Assembly: GCA_030704615.1 (NCBI GenBank)
Contig: CM060731.1
Span: forward strand, 39,988,001-40,052,000
DNA from: Takakia lepidozioides
Taxonomy: Eukaryota > Streptophyta > Takakiopsida > Takakiales > Takakiaceae
Length of the DNA: 64,000 nucleotides
Direction of reading: 5' to 3'
Shown in pieces: positions 46,231-57,164 of this stretch; positions within the stretch are counted from its first letter, which is position 1; every line of letters begins with the position of its first letter. The notes beneath the pieces are model-generated. The model was not told the DNA's origin and did not search any database. It saw nothing but the letters and a program-made list of their open reading frames with translations. Both the position numbers and the translations under genes were made by a program.

Positions 46231-46657
46231 CATGGGACATGAGTGATGAAAGAGAAGCTAGACTCCAGAGATATTCAGCAAAAAAAGAAAGTTATTTGAA
46301 AGCTAATTATCCATATCTTTGGGAGAGAGGAATAGACATAGGGAAATCATCTGGACCTCTCACACCATTAAGATCAGAGATACATCACCTATACCGGAGG
46401 AACTAGAGTTGGATGCGACTCCTTCTTATTCTTTGCAAGAAAAATTAAGGGTACCCCACAAAACTCGTAAAAGCATCTAAGTCCTAAGCAGCCCTCTAAC
46501 AGTCGTGCCCTGCTCTCGTCTGTGTCCCCTTGTCTTTGCTTAGTTCCTCATTCTCGTCTCCTGCAAGCGAAACAAACTCTCTCTCTTCCCGACCTTTTTC
46601 TCTACTAGATGCCGCATCCATTCTTTCAAACTCTCGTCCTAACCTCTTACCCTTCAT

Positions 46658-47170
46658 TCTCTCAAGTGCTTTACTTCGCTCTCTCTCGGTAGTGAATCAC
46701 AAAGACTGCCTCCTTCTGCGACGCTTGAACGCACTCCTATCCCCTCCAGCTTGCTAGGCACTCCGCACGGTCACTCTCTCTGAAAAGACGGTGCTTTGTA
46801 GAGGGGTATTTCAAATGACGATTGGGGTTTGGGGATGAATGGAAAAGGTCATGTCCGCGACATTCGTTACATTGTCCACATAGGGCTTCTTCCTGATGTG
46901 TTATGTGCACTTCTTCATCCACCCTTGATGTCGGTGTATGCCATAACATGTGTCCAGCGGTGACAGGTCGGTTGTCGCTGAATTCGGCGCATGCAATGCA
47001 TTGGATACCTTTTCCGATACGCCCTCAATGTAACGGTCAAACTCAACGGTATGAACGTGCAAAAATCAATGTGGTCAATTTAACCCTTGGCTCTTGGCCA
47101 ATCGCTGCTTGTATAGGCACTGACGTGTAGTGGCCATGATCATTCTTTTGATAGTATCAAGCGCCGGTCA
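46658..47170. promoter_or_regulatory. Shared spacer between divergent methyltransferase-like and MULE genes
   Basis: About 500-600 bp separate the two starts. No clear TATA box or repeat is seen. It is the only place where promoters for both genes could lie. Confidence 0.3.
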
Positions 47171-48523
47171 ATGCCGGACATCCTCATCCTTTGGCAGTAC
47201 ATTCCTGGCATCATTGCAACAGATATTACGTCTGTGAGGATTCGTACTAGCTGTTTTTGTACTCCTAAGTTCTGCAGTGCACGTACTCCGTCCTGTGCAC
47301 TGCACTTTACCTACATCCACTTGTGCAATGAATCCCACAGCGGACATAGCAAAGTTCTACTGTGCGTCCCATTCAAGGCCCATTTGCAAGGTCGCGGGTG
47401 GAGATGGTCTCGTTGTTGTGCAGGAGGACGTGTCTGTAGAAGCTTGGAACTTGAAGTTGGAACTGTTCATGTTGAGAAAGAAGTGTATGATGATTCCGGT
47501 AAGGTTGACAACATGTTGATACTGGAGCCAGATATGGTTGGGAGTCGTAGAGACTGGAGAGTTCCGACGGGCAACTACCGTGTTCACAGGGATCAAAGAC
47601 GCATGTCTGCAAGTTCCATCTTGACGCCCGGAACAACTGCTTCGGTGGCTCCAACCTTCACACCTACTCCCATAAAAAAGGAAGAGACCAGCACTTCCAC
47701 TACATTCGTGGAGCTCTCCGAAAGTTCAGATGAGGACATTTCGGAGATCCCTTCACCGCCAAACCCGAGTGTTTATGTCGACGCAGATGTTCTAGAGATT
47801 ACAAGTGTCATTCCCAAGCTGCAGTCTCTGAAAGGTTTGCCTAATAGCAGGAGTGATGTGCGTGGGATTGCATGGGGGACAATTCGAATTGAAAGAGCAA
47901 AATGTGTGCCTGTTGAATTTGATTGTGATGTCCTCTTCGAGTTGCCGCCTCCAACCTCATGTGGAGGTTTGGCTGGTTTGATGCAGGGTATGGACAAGAA
48001 ACATGATGGACACCTTTGGTGCCGGACGAAAACTTCCAACATACACAATCCTCATGGGTTGAAGTTTCGGAGATCAGTTTGCATTGGGCACCTGCGATGT
48101 ACAAATGCAAATTGCAGTGGCCTGAGGATGACTGGTTTCGCAAACGAAACCGAGTGGGAGGGCTCTGCGGACAATCCATTTGCAGTGGGTTGTGCCACTC
48201 CAAGTAACACTACGTTCATCTGCAGGTTCTGCAAATTCGTCCCCACATGCATTGCCACCTGTAAGGCTCGCATGTACTACGTTCTTCATCGTTGCTTGAC
48301 CCTTACTCGGGAGCCTTGTATACATCTCGGAAATCATGATCACCCCGTGTGCAAAGGAGATTGCAGGGAAAGTATAGGTACGGTATTGGGACTCCTGCAG
48401 CAAGAAGTTCACAACACTCCGAGTGCTTCGCCGTCAGCCATTGCACTTGCGGCAAACAAGACGTTCTTGCAAAAATATATTCTTGGAGAACCAGACGATA
48501 TCTTAGCCAAGCTGGATTCCTAA
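47171..48523 (+). pseudogene. MULE transposase N-terminal part with GCM/WRKY-like zinc segment
   Basis: The most plausible start is the ATG at 47331 (MNPTADIAKFYCASHSRP), with an intron of about 90 bp from gtaagg to cacag before the main frame. After a Ser/Thr/Pro/Glu-rich linker comes HLWCRTKTSNIHNPHGLKF, SVCIGHLRCTNANCSGL, FICRFCKFVPTCIATCKARM and CIHLGNHDHPV: a Cys/His series like the GCM/FLYWCH-WRKY fingers known in MULE transposases and their host derivatives. A TAA ends it at 48521-48523, with the next domain continuing in the same direction. Confidence 0.7.
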
Positions 48524-49334
48524 AAGCTAGATGCTGTTATGGACCATTTTTCTACATTAAGCTCGCCCAATGTCCGGAATCACATCAACGCACTGCAAAT
48601 AGGTCCAGGGAACAGAGGTTCTCTTGATAGCATTTTGGACTTGAAGCGTAGAAGCAAATATGACTTTATTCAAGATAGTGTCTTTCCAGGCTAGGGATCC
48701 TTGAAAGTGTACTTATTCAAAATGTCCACAGTGGGGGAGGGTAGTGGAGTTAACCTGGTCCGAAGAATGCAACCCAGAGGCGATCTGCAGAAATCATGGC
48801 CGCTCATGTTCGACCATGTCAAACGTGTTAAAGAGTGGACAACCATGGCTTGTCATGTGTATGATCCCACTTACCAAAGAGTAATGACTATAGCCGTTTG
48901 CGACATGCAATCCGAGGACACACAATCTGATGTGGAGGTCTCTTGTGAACGTCATGAATTTGAATATTGTGCCTGATCCAAACTTCAATGGATTCATGGC
49001 TGACAGCGCCCAGACAAACTGGAATGCAATACGGTGTGTGTTTGGATCTGGAGACCCCAAAACACCTATGGAAGGTAGGGAGCGCACTTGTCTCTTTCAT
49101 TGGACGCAGTCCCTTCGAAGGCATACAAAGAGTTGCATAAAAGTGGAATTGCAGGACGAGCACATGAGACTATGCCGCTTGTACAAAGATGCAAGGACGG
49201 AGCATGAGGCAAACTCCCTGTATCAAACTATCCGAGCATGGTGGTACTCCTCGGATGCCAGGAAGGCCTCAAAGAGCTGGATGACTGGTTTGGGTTTTGG
49301 CATTTCCGATACAGACAGTGGGGGGGTTTCATGA
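48524..49334 (+). pseudogene. MULE transposase DDE domain
   Basis: After two stops the frame reads LFKMSTVGEGSGVNLVRRM, YQRVMTIAVCDMQSED, NFNGFMADSAQTNWNAIRCV, FGSGDPKTPMEGRERTC and LFHWTQSLRRHTKSC. The MADSAQ.NW.A block corresponds to the second catalytic Asp of MULE transposases (cut-and-paste, plant Mutator superfamily). A frame shift lies near 48945. Confidence 0.7.
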
Positions 49335-49439
49335 CGACAGTAAGTTCCAGGAGTTAGAGGGTTTTGTTTCTTCAGTTATCTTGAGGGAAAGGTTCATTTG
49401 ATGCCTGCTCTTGTCCAGTAAAACTGCACTCAAAACATG

Positions 49440-51033
49440 AAAACTCATTGCATAATCTGGTGGCTGGACGGATATGACGCTTGAGGATATTGCGGACATG
49501 CCCTCCTGCAATCTTTCGGAGACAGTGCACAGTGTTTGGATGAAGCAATCCGGGAAGAACGGGCGGGATCTGTACGATGCCACAGCTGATGACATGGTCC
49601 ACGCGCGTTGATGCTGGACTCACGAAGAAGCAGATAGTGGAAAAGAGGATGGGGGAGATGCTCCAGAACATGCTCGGCATAGAGAGCAGTCCGAAGCACA
49701 AAGGGTCTCCGGCGATTGGGGAGTCTTCTGGAGAAGCTAAAATAAAGGTACAAGTGATGTCCATACCTATTTGGAAGCTCAATCGCAACAAACACGGTAC
49801 CGGGATTTCTTTCGGGGACGGGGTACAGGCAAGGGGGCAGACAGGGCAGAGTTGTTGCTCAGGGCTGCAAACAGATTGAAAGACCCTACTAAGATGGCAT
49901 GGGCTGTGAACGAGTGCACAATGGGAACACCATTGCAGTCATGGCTTACATATCTGGAAGGAGAGGAGAGGTTTGGTTCGTGCAAAAGAAAACTTGACAC
50001 CCCACCAGGCTCGGATGCAGATTCACACCGCCACGATCGGGAGAACTTTTCAGTACCACGTGTGCATGTCAGCCCCGCTTTCGTGGGTGACACCCCCGAC
50101 GTGGGGGAGTTGTCATTGCCTTCGTTCCCTCAGGAGTCTCCAACCACCGCCGTCCCCGGGGAAGGGGAGAATATGTTGCCGGTAGAGGAGACGGACTGTA
50201 TAGACGCAACGTGGCATATAGAACGGACTCCCCATGGATCAAAAGTCAAATGTGCCGCTATTAGGGCACCCTCGTTTCAAAAGTGCAAGTCCCAAATCTC
50301 CAAAGGGACTTGCGGTACTTCTGCCCCGACGTTCACCAGGTTGTTCAAGCATTACCAGTCGCGGGAGTCTAGGCCTCACAAGTTTTGGTTCTGCCCCGAT
50401 GACATTGTGCGCTGTGTCATGGGGACTGTTCGGGAATCTGTGATAATGAAGCCTCAAATTCCAGCCGTGTGGCAATTTGGAACCGCACTCTCCAAACTGG
50501 AGATTGACATGCTGGAGGAGGTCGGGTTTCGCCTTCCGAGAGCCCGTCCTGTCATAACACTAGTTGACTCAATGGCTTTCTCTTCCAACTTTATGGCACG
50601 TCCTCGACATGGCAATAATAGGCTCACAAAAAGGAATGGAAAAGCGGTACGTTTGGTTGAGGCTGGTGCAAACAATGAGTGCAAGATGGAGTCTGCTAGA
50701 ACCCTACAGTGTTGCGACACCCAAATTGTGAATGTTCCCTTGCCAGGGTATGGGCAGGTGTACATCATGGCGACCTTTGGATCAGTTGTTCATGACCGGA
50801 CCTATGAGATTACTATTGGCGATTTCCCTAATTGCACTTGTCCGGATTTTCAGAACACGCTCTCAAGTTCTCTTGGCAAGAGAGTAAAATTTGTCCCGTG
50901 CAAGCATTTGTACTACATCTATATTCGGAGAATGTTTTGCGATCCAAAACAAGATACGTACATTCACCAATGTACGATTGGACCCAACGACGTTCACACA
51001 CTATTACAGCGAGATACTTCGGGTACAAATTGA
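49440..51033 (+). pseudogene. MULE transposase C-terminal part with SWIM finger
   Basis: DMTLEDIADMPSCNLSET and VHSVWMKQSGKNGRDLYDAT give way, after a frame change near 49780, to a 420-codon frame. Its end reads YEITIGDFPNCTCPDFQNTL and RVKFVPCKHLYYIYIRRMF, a C-x-C...C-x-H SWIM zinc finger as found at the C-terminus of MULE transposases. The region between is Pro/Ser-rich and less conserved. Confidence 0.75.
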
Positions 51034-53149
51034 GATGTAGTCTGGATTTGCATTACAACTCTACCCGTTTGCCCTCCTTGTCATTGTTACTCAAATCTGG
51101 GTGTATCGGACTTTGGAGATGGGTACGTTTGCTTCAAGGATGCATTTTTGAATGAGATCAATGTTGTTTTGCAATGAGGATTTCTTCTCAATCTTGTTTT
51201 TCAATGCATGTTTGTGTTCCAACCAGGTCGACTTGTATCTGGCTTAGTGCTGGATAATATGAACACTTTCTTGAATGAGATCAATGATTGTTTTGCAGAA
51301 TTGGCTTATGTATTCACTTTCTATGAGATGAATGAATGAGATGATACTCCATGACTGTTATGAAAATGATGAATGTCATGAATGTTAAACTCATTTGTGC
51401 TACATTCAATCCCCTCTTTGTCATCCAACATCCATCCTTCATTCATCCATTTCCCTGAACCCATTCATACTTGCTTACTTCATCTGGAAGTTCTTCGTAC
51501 ACATTCATCCCACATTTTCTGGCATGGAGGTCGGCGCCTTCGGTCCCATCATGGCATATAAACCTCCAATAGGCATAAGTTTGCATCAATGACAATAGGC
51601 CCAACTTCTTCCACGGTTATACGCTCCACTTCCACTTTCTGCTCATGCTTAACTTCTGCTCACACTTAAGGGAATCTGCTCACGATTAGTGGAATCTGCT
51701 CACACTTAGTATGCTAAGCGTGAGCGCGCTCACGCCGCAAACTACTCTCTTCTTTATTCTTTTTTTTACTGCCTACAGTTTGTTGTCATTCTGGTGAAGC
51801 TCAACCATATTTGAGAAGTCCAACAAGCAAGGGCACATTGCGGTTGATCCAAGAGGAGGTGGTCGTAGGCTGAGTAAGACAGGGCTTTTAATTCCAATTT
51901 ATTCTGAATGAGATCGTGAGATTAAGTAGGGACATGAAAGAAAAAGAGACTGTGTTTCACATTAAGGGTATTCTGTACATGCGCATTCCATTTTCGGCTC
52001 CCAGTTTGCCATTTTCCCCATTGGATCCCTCCTCAATTATCACGTTGACCTCCTCATGTAGAATATCAGCTAGCTCGCTCCGCACCTTTCCACTCAGGCC
52101 TATGTGAAGAAAGCCGGAATGTTGGAACCATAGTCACGAGAGACAGAGAAACGAGTACCTTTAGAAAAGCCCAAAACCAACGTCTTGTCGGTTGGGGTAT
52201 CGAACTACAACTCAACAATACACGTACTTTAGGTATACTAATACAGGAGAAATGTGCAATGTATATGTTTAGATAGGGTCAACTAGGGTTAGTAAGGGGA
52301 CATGAGACATGACTCATGTTTTTCATCCAAATCCCTAGGATAGGAATCTTATCTAGATCTAAAGCCCGGGTTCTAGAATCTGTCCTGGGCTTTCGGAATA
52401 TTAAGTCTGGGCTAGATAATTTGTATAAGAATATCGAATCGTTTGGCCTGGGCTAGAGAATGTTCTAAAGAGAATCTTAGGCCAGAGCTAGAGAATCTTG
52501 TCCGGGGCTTTTGGAATATTTACTAGTATGGCTTTTTTGGGCTTCCATAGCCGGGTGCGTTACACAACGGAACACCCACACTAGCCTGGAGAGTTGCTTA
52601 CAGGCACCACTACTACACCGGTGAAGTCCACTTCAGTCATCTCCAATCAGCAGCAAATTTTACCACAATTTTTACTGCACAATTTACCACAAAGCATGAA
52701 ATGTTTCTGATTTTTTTCTAGAATTGTTTTTTAATTATATATATATTAAAGGGAAATACCTGGGAGCGACACTCCCAAATCAGGCCCCTTAAGAGTGCTG
52801 GTTAGTTTGACAATTGAAAGAAGAAAACAGATATCACTTCCATTCTCGATGTATAATGCTTCCAAGTACACTACCTTCCAAAGACAGAAGAGTGGAGTAG
52901 AAAGATGGTTTACAGACGTCAAGAAAAACATGCCGCCATACAGAGTGCAGGTTACGAGAAACTATTGAGCAACGGATTGGTCACTAGTTCATGGATGAAG
53001 TTTTTCTATCCATTTGGAGCTGTGATATGAAGTTTGCATCCCTGCAGCTGGATAGGTAGGTAGTTAAAATCTAGTAGGTCATAGAATACCGCATATAGCA
53101 CCCCTCCTCAAATCCAGTAGAAACATGCCACATCAGCGAGTCTGCTCTA
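51034..53149. other. No gene; short repeats at 51640-51735 and 52363-52525
   Basis: 51640-51735 holds four units around ctgctcacacttaagg and ends in the palindrome gtgagcgcgctcac. 52363-52525 holds two diverged copies, about 120 bp apart, around gtcctgggctttcggaatat. Neither could be tied to a TIR of the MULE. Confidence 0.45.
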
Positions 53150-53420
53150 AAAACTGGTTATGGACTATGTGGGAGGCGAGACCGGCTACCGGGTGTAGCC
53201 GGACACCACAAGTGCCGAGACGCGGTAGTGTCCAGGGATTCCCTGATGTCTGGAGACGCCCGGTAGCCGGTCAAGCCTCCCCGTCTACTGGTCTACAGGT
53301 CCATAACCGAGGTTTCTGGACATATTGGCTGGCGGTGTTGGGCTACGTAGGGTGACAGGCCTGTCCGGGACAAATTAAACGCTGCCACGTAGGCAAAAGC
53401 CCTCCAAACCTCGGTTATGG
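53150..53420. repeat. Foldback-like segment with two perfect inverted pairs
   Basis: GACCGGCTACCGGG at 53180-53193 and its reverse complement at 53259-53272; CCATAACCGAGGTTT at 53301-53315 and its reverse complement at 53406-53420. Probably a small MITE or part of one. Confidence 0.65.
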
Positions 53421-53504
53421 TAAGCTTAGCGGCCATTCCTCCTCACAAACGACCCATTCCTAAAAGACTTATTTAAGTTACTCACTATCTTGTGCGTCCT
53501 TGCA

Positions 53505-53600
53505 TAACCAAGGTGATCCGGGGTTCAATCCTTCAAAACTCACCCGTGCCTCTGAGAGCAGTAGGCTCTGTAGGACGTTAGAGACACCTAACCTTTAACT
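53505..53600 (+). repeat. Partial tRNA-derived SINE (B-box half)
   Basis: aaggtgatccggggttcaat contains a B-box-like GGTTCAATCC and parallels the SINE at 60.7 kb (aggtgatcctgggttcaatc on its strand). No A box is recognisable. Confidence 0.5.
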
Positions 53601-54074
53601 TTCAATCAAATGTATTTGGGTCATGTCACCGGTGAAAAGACCGGTAACTGGTAGCATCATACATTCTCAACAGAAACACGTGGCGTGTGTTTGGGTTTCG
53701 ATGTAATTCATCCTGAAGGAAGATGCAGCCACGTGGAGGACAACCAAGTCCGATTCGGAGCCATGGGCCCCTCCGAGTTTGACACGCGGCGTATCCGGAG
53801 CAACGCAACTCATGTTCTTCACGCTGGAGACGACACGTGATCGTCGTCGTCTTCCAGCGCTCTGCTTCTAGGTCTTTGAGTTCCGGACTCCCTGTGAGCA
53901 GCCTCCACGTTGGCAGCTGCATTCACATGGTGATTGGCGCCCACACATGGCGCTGGTGCCGAGCTTTTATGTCTACTTGCAGGCTGTCTGGCTCGGACTG
54001 TGCTTTTCTGAGAGAAACGCGGGTGTGGATGAGTGCACAACAACAGCTCTGAGGTGATTAGGCCTCCAGGGAGG

Positions 54075-54115
54075 GAAAGCGAAAGAGAAAGAGAAAGAGA
54101 AAGAGAAAGAGGTCA
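54075..54115 (+). repeat. (GAAAGA)n tract in the 5' UTR of the DOG1-like gene
   Basis: Six-base purine repeat just upstream of the start codon. Purine-rich leaders are common in plant genes. Confidence 0.85.
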
Positions 54116-54139
54116 AGCTGTTGGAGGTTCTTGGAAGCA

Positions 54140-57100
54140 ATGCACACTCCTCCTCAAGCCGGTCCGAGCGGGAGTCCAGGTAGTGTTAAGATGAAAGAGG
54201 TTTCAGAGATGGATGCAGGTGTGAGCAATGTGGGAAGGATTCAGAATTTCAGTGATCGGTGGTATGAGAACTTCAAGGAGTGTGCGAGATTGCTGAGATC
54301 GGCTCTTAAGATGAAACCAAGTGAGGCTGATTTGCTCACTATGTTGAACGACTGTCTAGCCCGCTACACAGCTTTTGGGGAAGAGAAAGTGGTGTTTGCC
54401 AAAGAGGATCCTGCATTTGTGGCGGCAGGTAGGGTCTCGTAACATAAGATGCTCAACTATCTACCTCGGGTGGGTTTGCCCGATGGTATTCTATTTTTCC
54501 CCTACCTATAATCTTTCTTAGTTGATTATTGTTGATACTTTGCTTCACCACAACTTCTGCACGTAGTTGTGGTTTTTTCATTACTTGTGCTCGCAAGAGT
54601 GTCTTGGTGAGCTCCTTGTTCTGCCCCGCCTTGCGAACGCCAGGGCAAGCAGCCATTGCTTGGGCTCCCATGTTGATTCTCAAACATCTGGGGCTCTGTG
54701 CTTCGGAGCCAATGAATCAATATTGAGGATCTGGCACTTAGGAGATTTAAAATTTGATATCTCGATACTTTCCGGATGTTGCGATGTGATTTACGTTGCC
54801 AATGTCTGCCTTAAGAGAGTGAAGTCATCGGTCAGTGCGTGAGTCTACGTAGCATTTTCATCAGATAGACAGTACTCCTGGTTCATTGAGTACTGTACTC
54901 TGTTCTTTCACTGCGTGTTGTATGGAAGGATGCTGTAGCAATTGACAAGTAAAGGGAGTTTTGGCTGATAGTGTTCTTTCCTGGGTTTCTTCAATTACAA
55001 TACGTGCCAGGTTCGCCATATTCCAGCCTCAGTATTGTTTTCAGCGCGACACTACGTAACTTTGGACGCTGAATCATCTTCCTGAGCATCCCTTGCATTC
55101 ATGCTCAATGTGCATACATCGGGGTGCAGACTTCTGAGAACATTGCCCCTTGCGGTGCCACGACAGCTCTCTGGGGAAGGCTTGCTCATAGGTTGGTTTC
55201 AGGTAGCTGACAATACCAGCTACCTTACACCCATTGGATATTTCAACGCCATTCCAGAGTTGCTAGTGGTACGGTTTGGAGGATCTTTGAAAGGCATATG
55301 TGACTTGTCATTTGCTGCTGTAAGTTAGCTACCCTGATGGCTTTTTCTTTGGGTTAGTATCTTTAGGCATGATATATTTGTGATCACTAGTTTTGTCTCC
55401 CCAATCTTCAGCACCGTTCAAGTCTATGAGGTATGTGTGCGACCTGATTCAGATTATCTGACTGAACCAGTTGATGGTATTGGATTTACATCCCTAGTAG
55501 GTATGGTGAAAATTTGTGTATCTACATCAGCAGATTAGCGCATGTTTTTTTGGGGAACTTCATCCAGACAGTGGGGGAGGCCAGGGTCTGTTACGTGATC
55601 CCCACTTTTCTTGGCGGAGAGCAATGTCTTACCAGTGTAAGTGGATTTGGCCAACACCACACTCATCTACCTAAAACATCTGAGCTACAACACTTTTTAG
55701 GAAAGGCCATCCAGTCTGTCCGTCTGTGAGGAGTAATTTAGGAATGCTTAGCTCTTTTGTGATGTCAATTATGGACTCATGTCAATTAGAGCTTTGAGCT
55801 CCATTGTCCCATGGGCGGTTTTGGGTGAAGTCATAAATATTCTTTCTGACAGTTTTCTTGTCTCATGCATTTGCACGATGACAGGGGGAGGGTGCAACAC
55901 GTTTGAGGGAGCTTTCATGTGGGTTGGAGGCTGGAGACCAACTTCAGCTGTAGTTCTTGCCTACTCAGTGCTGGGCTTTGATGTGGCTACAGCAGCCATG
56001 GCGGAGGGACAGGCTCCAGGCCTGAATGCACTGCATCGGCAGATCAGTGTCATTGAAGAGGATCTGTCAAATCGCATTGCTGTGCTGCAGGTGCTCTTCC
56101 CTGATAGCCTTTCACAGAGATGATTTGCTCAAGTTCTTGGCCAGAGGAATGCTTGGTTCTAGCATATCAGACTGTGTCACCCCTGATGATTGGAAGTGGC
56201 CTTAAACCCAATCATCTCCCTCGCTTTGTGCCACCTGCTTACATTGTAATTTGTTTCCTCTTCTTCCCTTCTTCGTCTTAAGCTAGGAGTTTTTCTTTGG
56301 TTTAACAGTTTGTTTCCGCAGCTCTCTTTTGTTTACTTGCTTGCTGTTTGGACTTCCTACAAATGCAAGAAGTTTCTTGCACATTGTGACGCCTACTGTG
56401 TCCCCTAAGCCCTGTGGGCCTTCCATGCCTTGGCTTTCTTTGATATATTGGGGTTGCTCTCCTGTACCCCATAGGCTCTGTGGGTCTCCTGTGGACTTCT
56501 TGTTCTTCTCTCTGTTATCCTTTGAGCTCTCTGGCTTCCCAAGACATTACATAGTTTTCTTCTTCCCCTTTCTCCCCCTCCTTTGGATGTTACAAGTGTC
56601 TACAATCTTTTCATAGTTCTCTTTCTTGTGTGGATCATCTGCAGTCCTTTGTTTCTAGACCTTAGGGCGTTAAAGTTTGGTTCATTCTTTCCTTTGAAAG
56701 ATACTTATCATTGTCATTGCTTGAGTATGCTCTTCCAGATGTTGGGGACTGATGATGTCATTGACAAGCTTGGATGGACAAATCAACCTGTACCTTCCCT
56801 CAATTTAGACCAAGACCTTACAGTGGTAAGACTGGCATTGGAGCCAAAGCTTGCTGCATTGGCAGATGTCTTGACTCAGGCCGAGCAGCTTCGAGTGCAG
56901 ACACTGAAAGATTTGCTGAATTTGTTGAGCCCCTATCACGCTGTGTGCTGGGTTTTGGCTGCCTTTGAGATAGCGTATTCGATTCGACAACTTGGGCTTG
57001 AGTACTCTCGTGGGAAGTCGGTGGGTGAAAAATCGACAACCCTGCCTAACATGGAACAGCCAGATAGTGGGCACTCAGGTCCCTCTAAACTGGCAGAGTC

Positions 57101-57164
57101 CGCGGGAAATTCAGTAAGTTCACTGAGCACCTCTGAGAAGCATCAAGAAAAAGAGGTACCATAA
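54140..57164 (+). CDS. DOG1-domain protein, three exons
   Basis: Exons 54140-54428, 55885-56090 and 56739-57164. The joins are in phase: GCG GCA G with GG GGA GGG TGC at intron 1, and CTG CAG with ATG TTG at intron 2. Exon 1 reads FSDRWYENFKECARLLRSAL and LNDCLARYTAFGEEK; exon 2 AFMWVGGWRPTSAVVLAYSV, the W.GGWRP signature of the DOG1 domain; exon 3 LTQAEQLRVQTLKDLLNLL and LAAFEIAYSIRQLGLEYS, the usual C-terminal helices, then a Ser/Glu-rich tail. About 307 residues, no bZIP region, so a stand-alone DOG1-like protein rather than a TGA factor. In Arabidopsis, DOG1 controls seed dormancy; in a non-seed plant the role would be different. The last codons read GAG GTA CCA TAA; a splice at GAG|GTACC to a downstream exon near 57360 is an alternative end. 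Confidence 0.85.

Larger units (their letters stand above)
44684..46501. mobile_element. 1.8-kb TIR element inserted in exon 1, 5-bp duplication GTCGT
   Basis: The left end opens TGTTAGAGGGCTGCTTGGG and the right end, reverse-complemented, opens TGTTAGAGGGCTGCTTAGG; about 64 bp match, through GGGGTACCCTTAATTTTT. GTCGT flanks both sides (44679-44683 and 46502-46506). Ends TGT...ACA with a 5-bp duplication resemble Ginger-type transposons, but no integrase is visible. Inside are a 10-bp minisatellite and an unassigned degraded frame. Confidence 0.88.
39606..46657 (-). pseudogene. ParB-like / N6-N4 DNA methyltransferase fusion gene, 12 exons, disrupted
   Basis: Minus strand. Start ATG at 46657 (MKGKRLGREFERM). 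Exons by GT-AG joins: 46657-46507 plus 44678-44550 (split by an insertion), 44464-44378, 43806-43678, 43624-43213, 43120-42925, 42770-42329, 42239-42016, 41631-about 41575, 41460-40890, 40844-40466, 40269-39984 and 39880-39606. The product has an acidic N-terminus, a ParB-like domain around FFVWDGNHRL, a long helical middle, a Lys-rich linker (QSPKKKGGKKKDKKKEGRR), then a permuted methyltransferase: catalytic box first (VIVDIPDGLP), SAM-binding box last (VVDLTLGT joined by splicing to WASFHACKAAGR). Frame shifts in exons 4, 6, 9 and 10 and stops in exon 10 indicate a pseudogene. ParB-MTase fusions are known from phages and bacteria; transfer into the plant lineage is my inference. Confidence 0.78.

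Noticed and set aside
51700-51735. MULE terminal inverted repeat (gtgagcgc/gcgctcac)
   Set aside because: No matching sequence was found on the other side of the transposase or beyond the methyltransferase-like gene.
54429-55884. Small coding frames in intron 1 of the DOG1-like gene
   Set aside because: They conflict with an in-phase splice that restores the DOG1 domain and have no recognised motifs.
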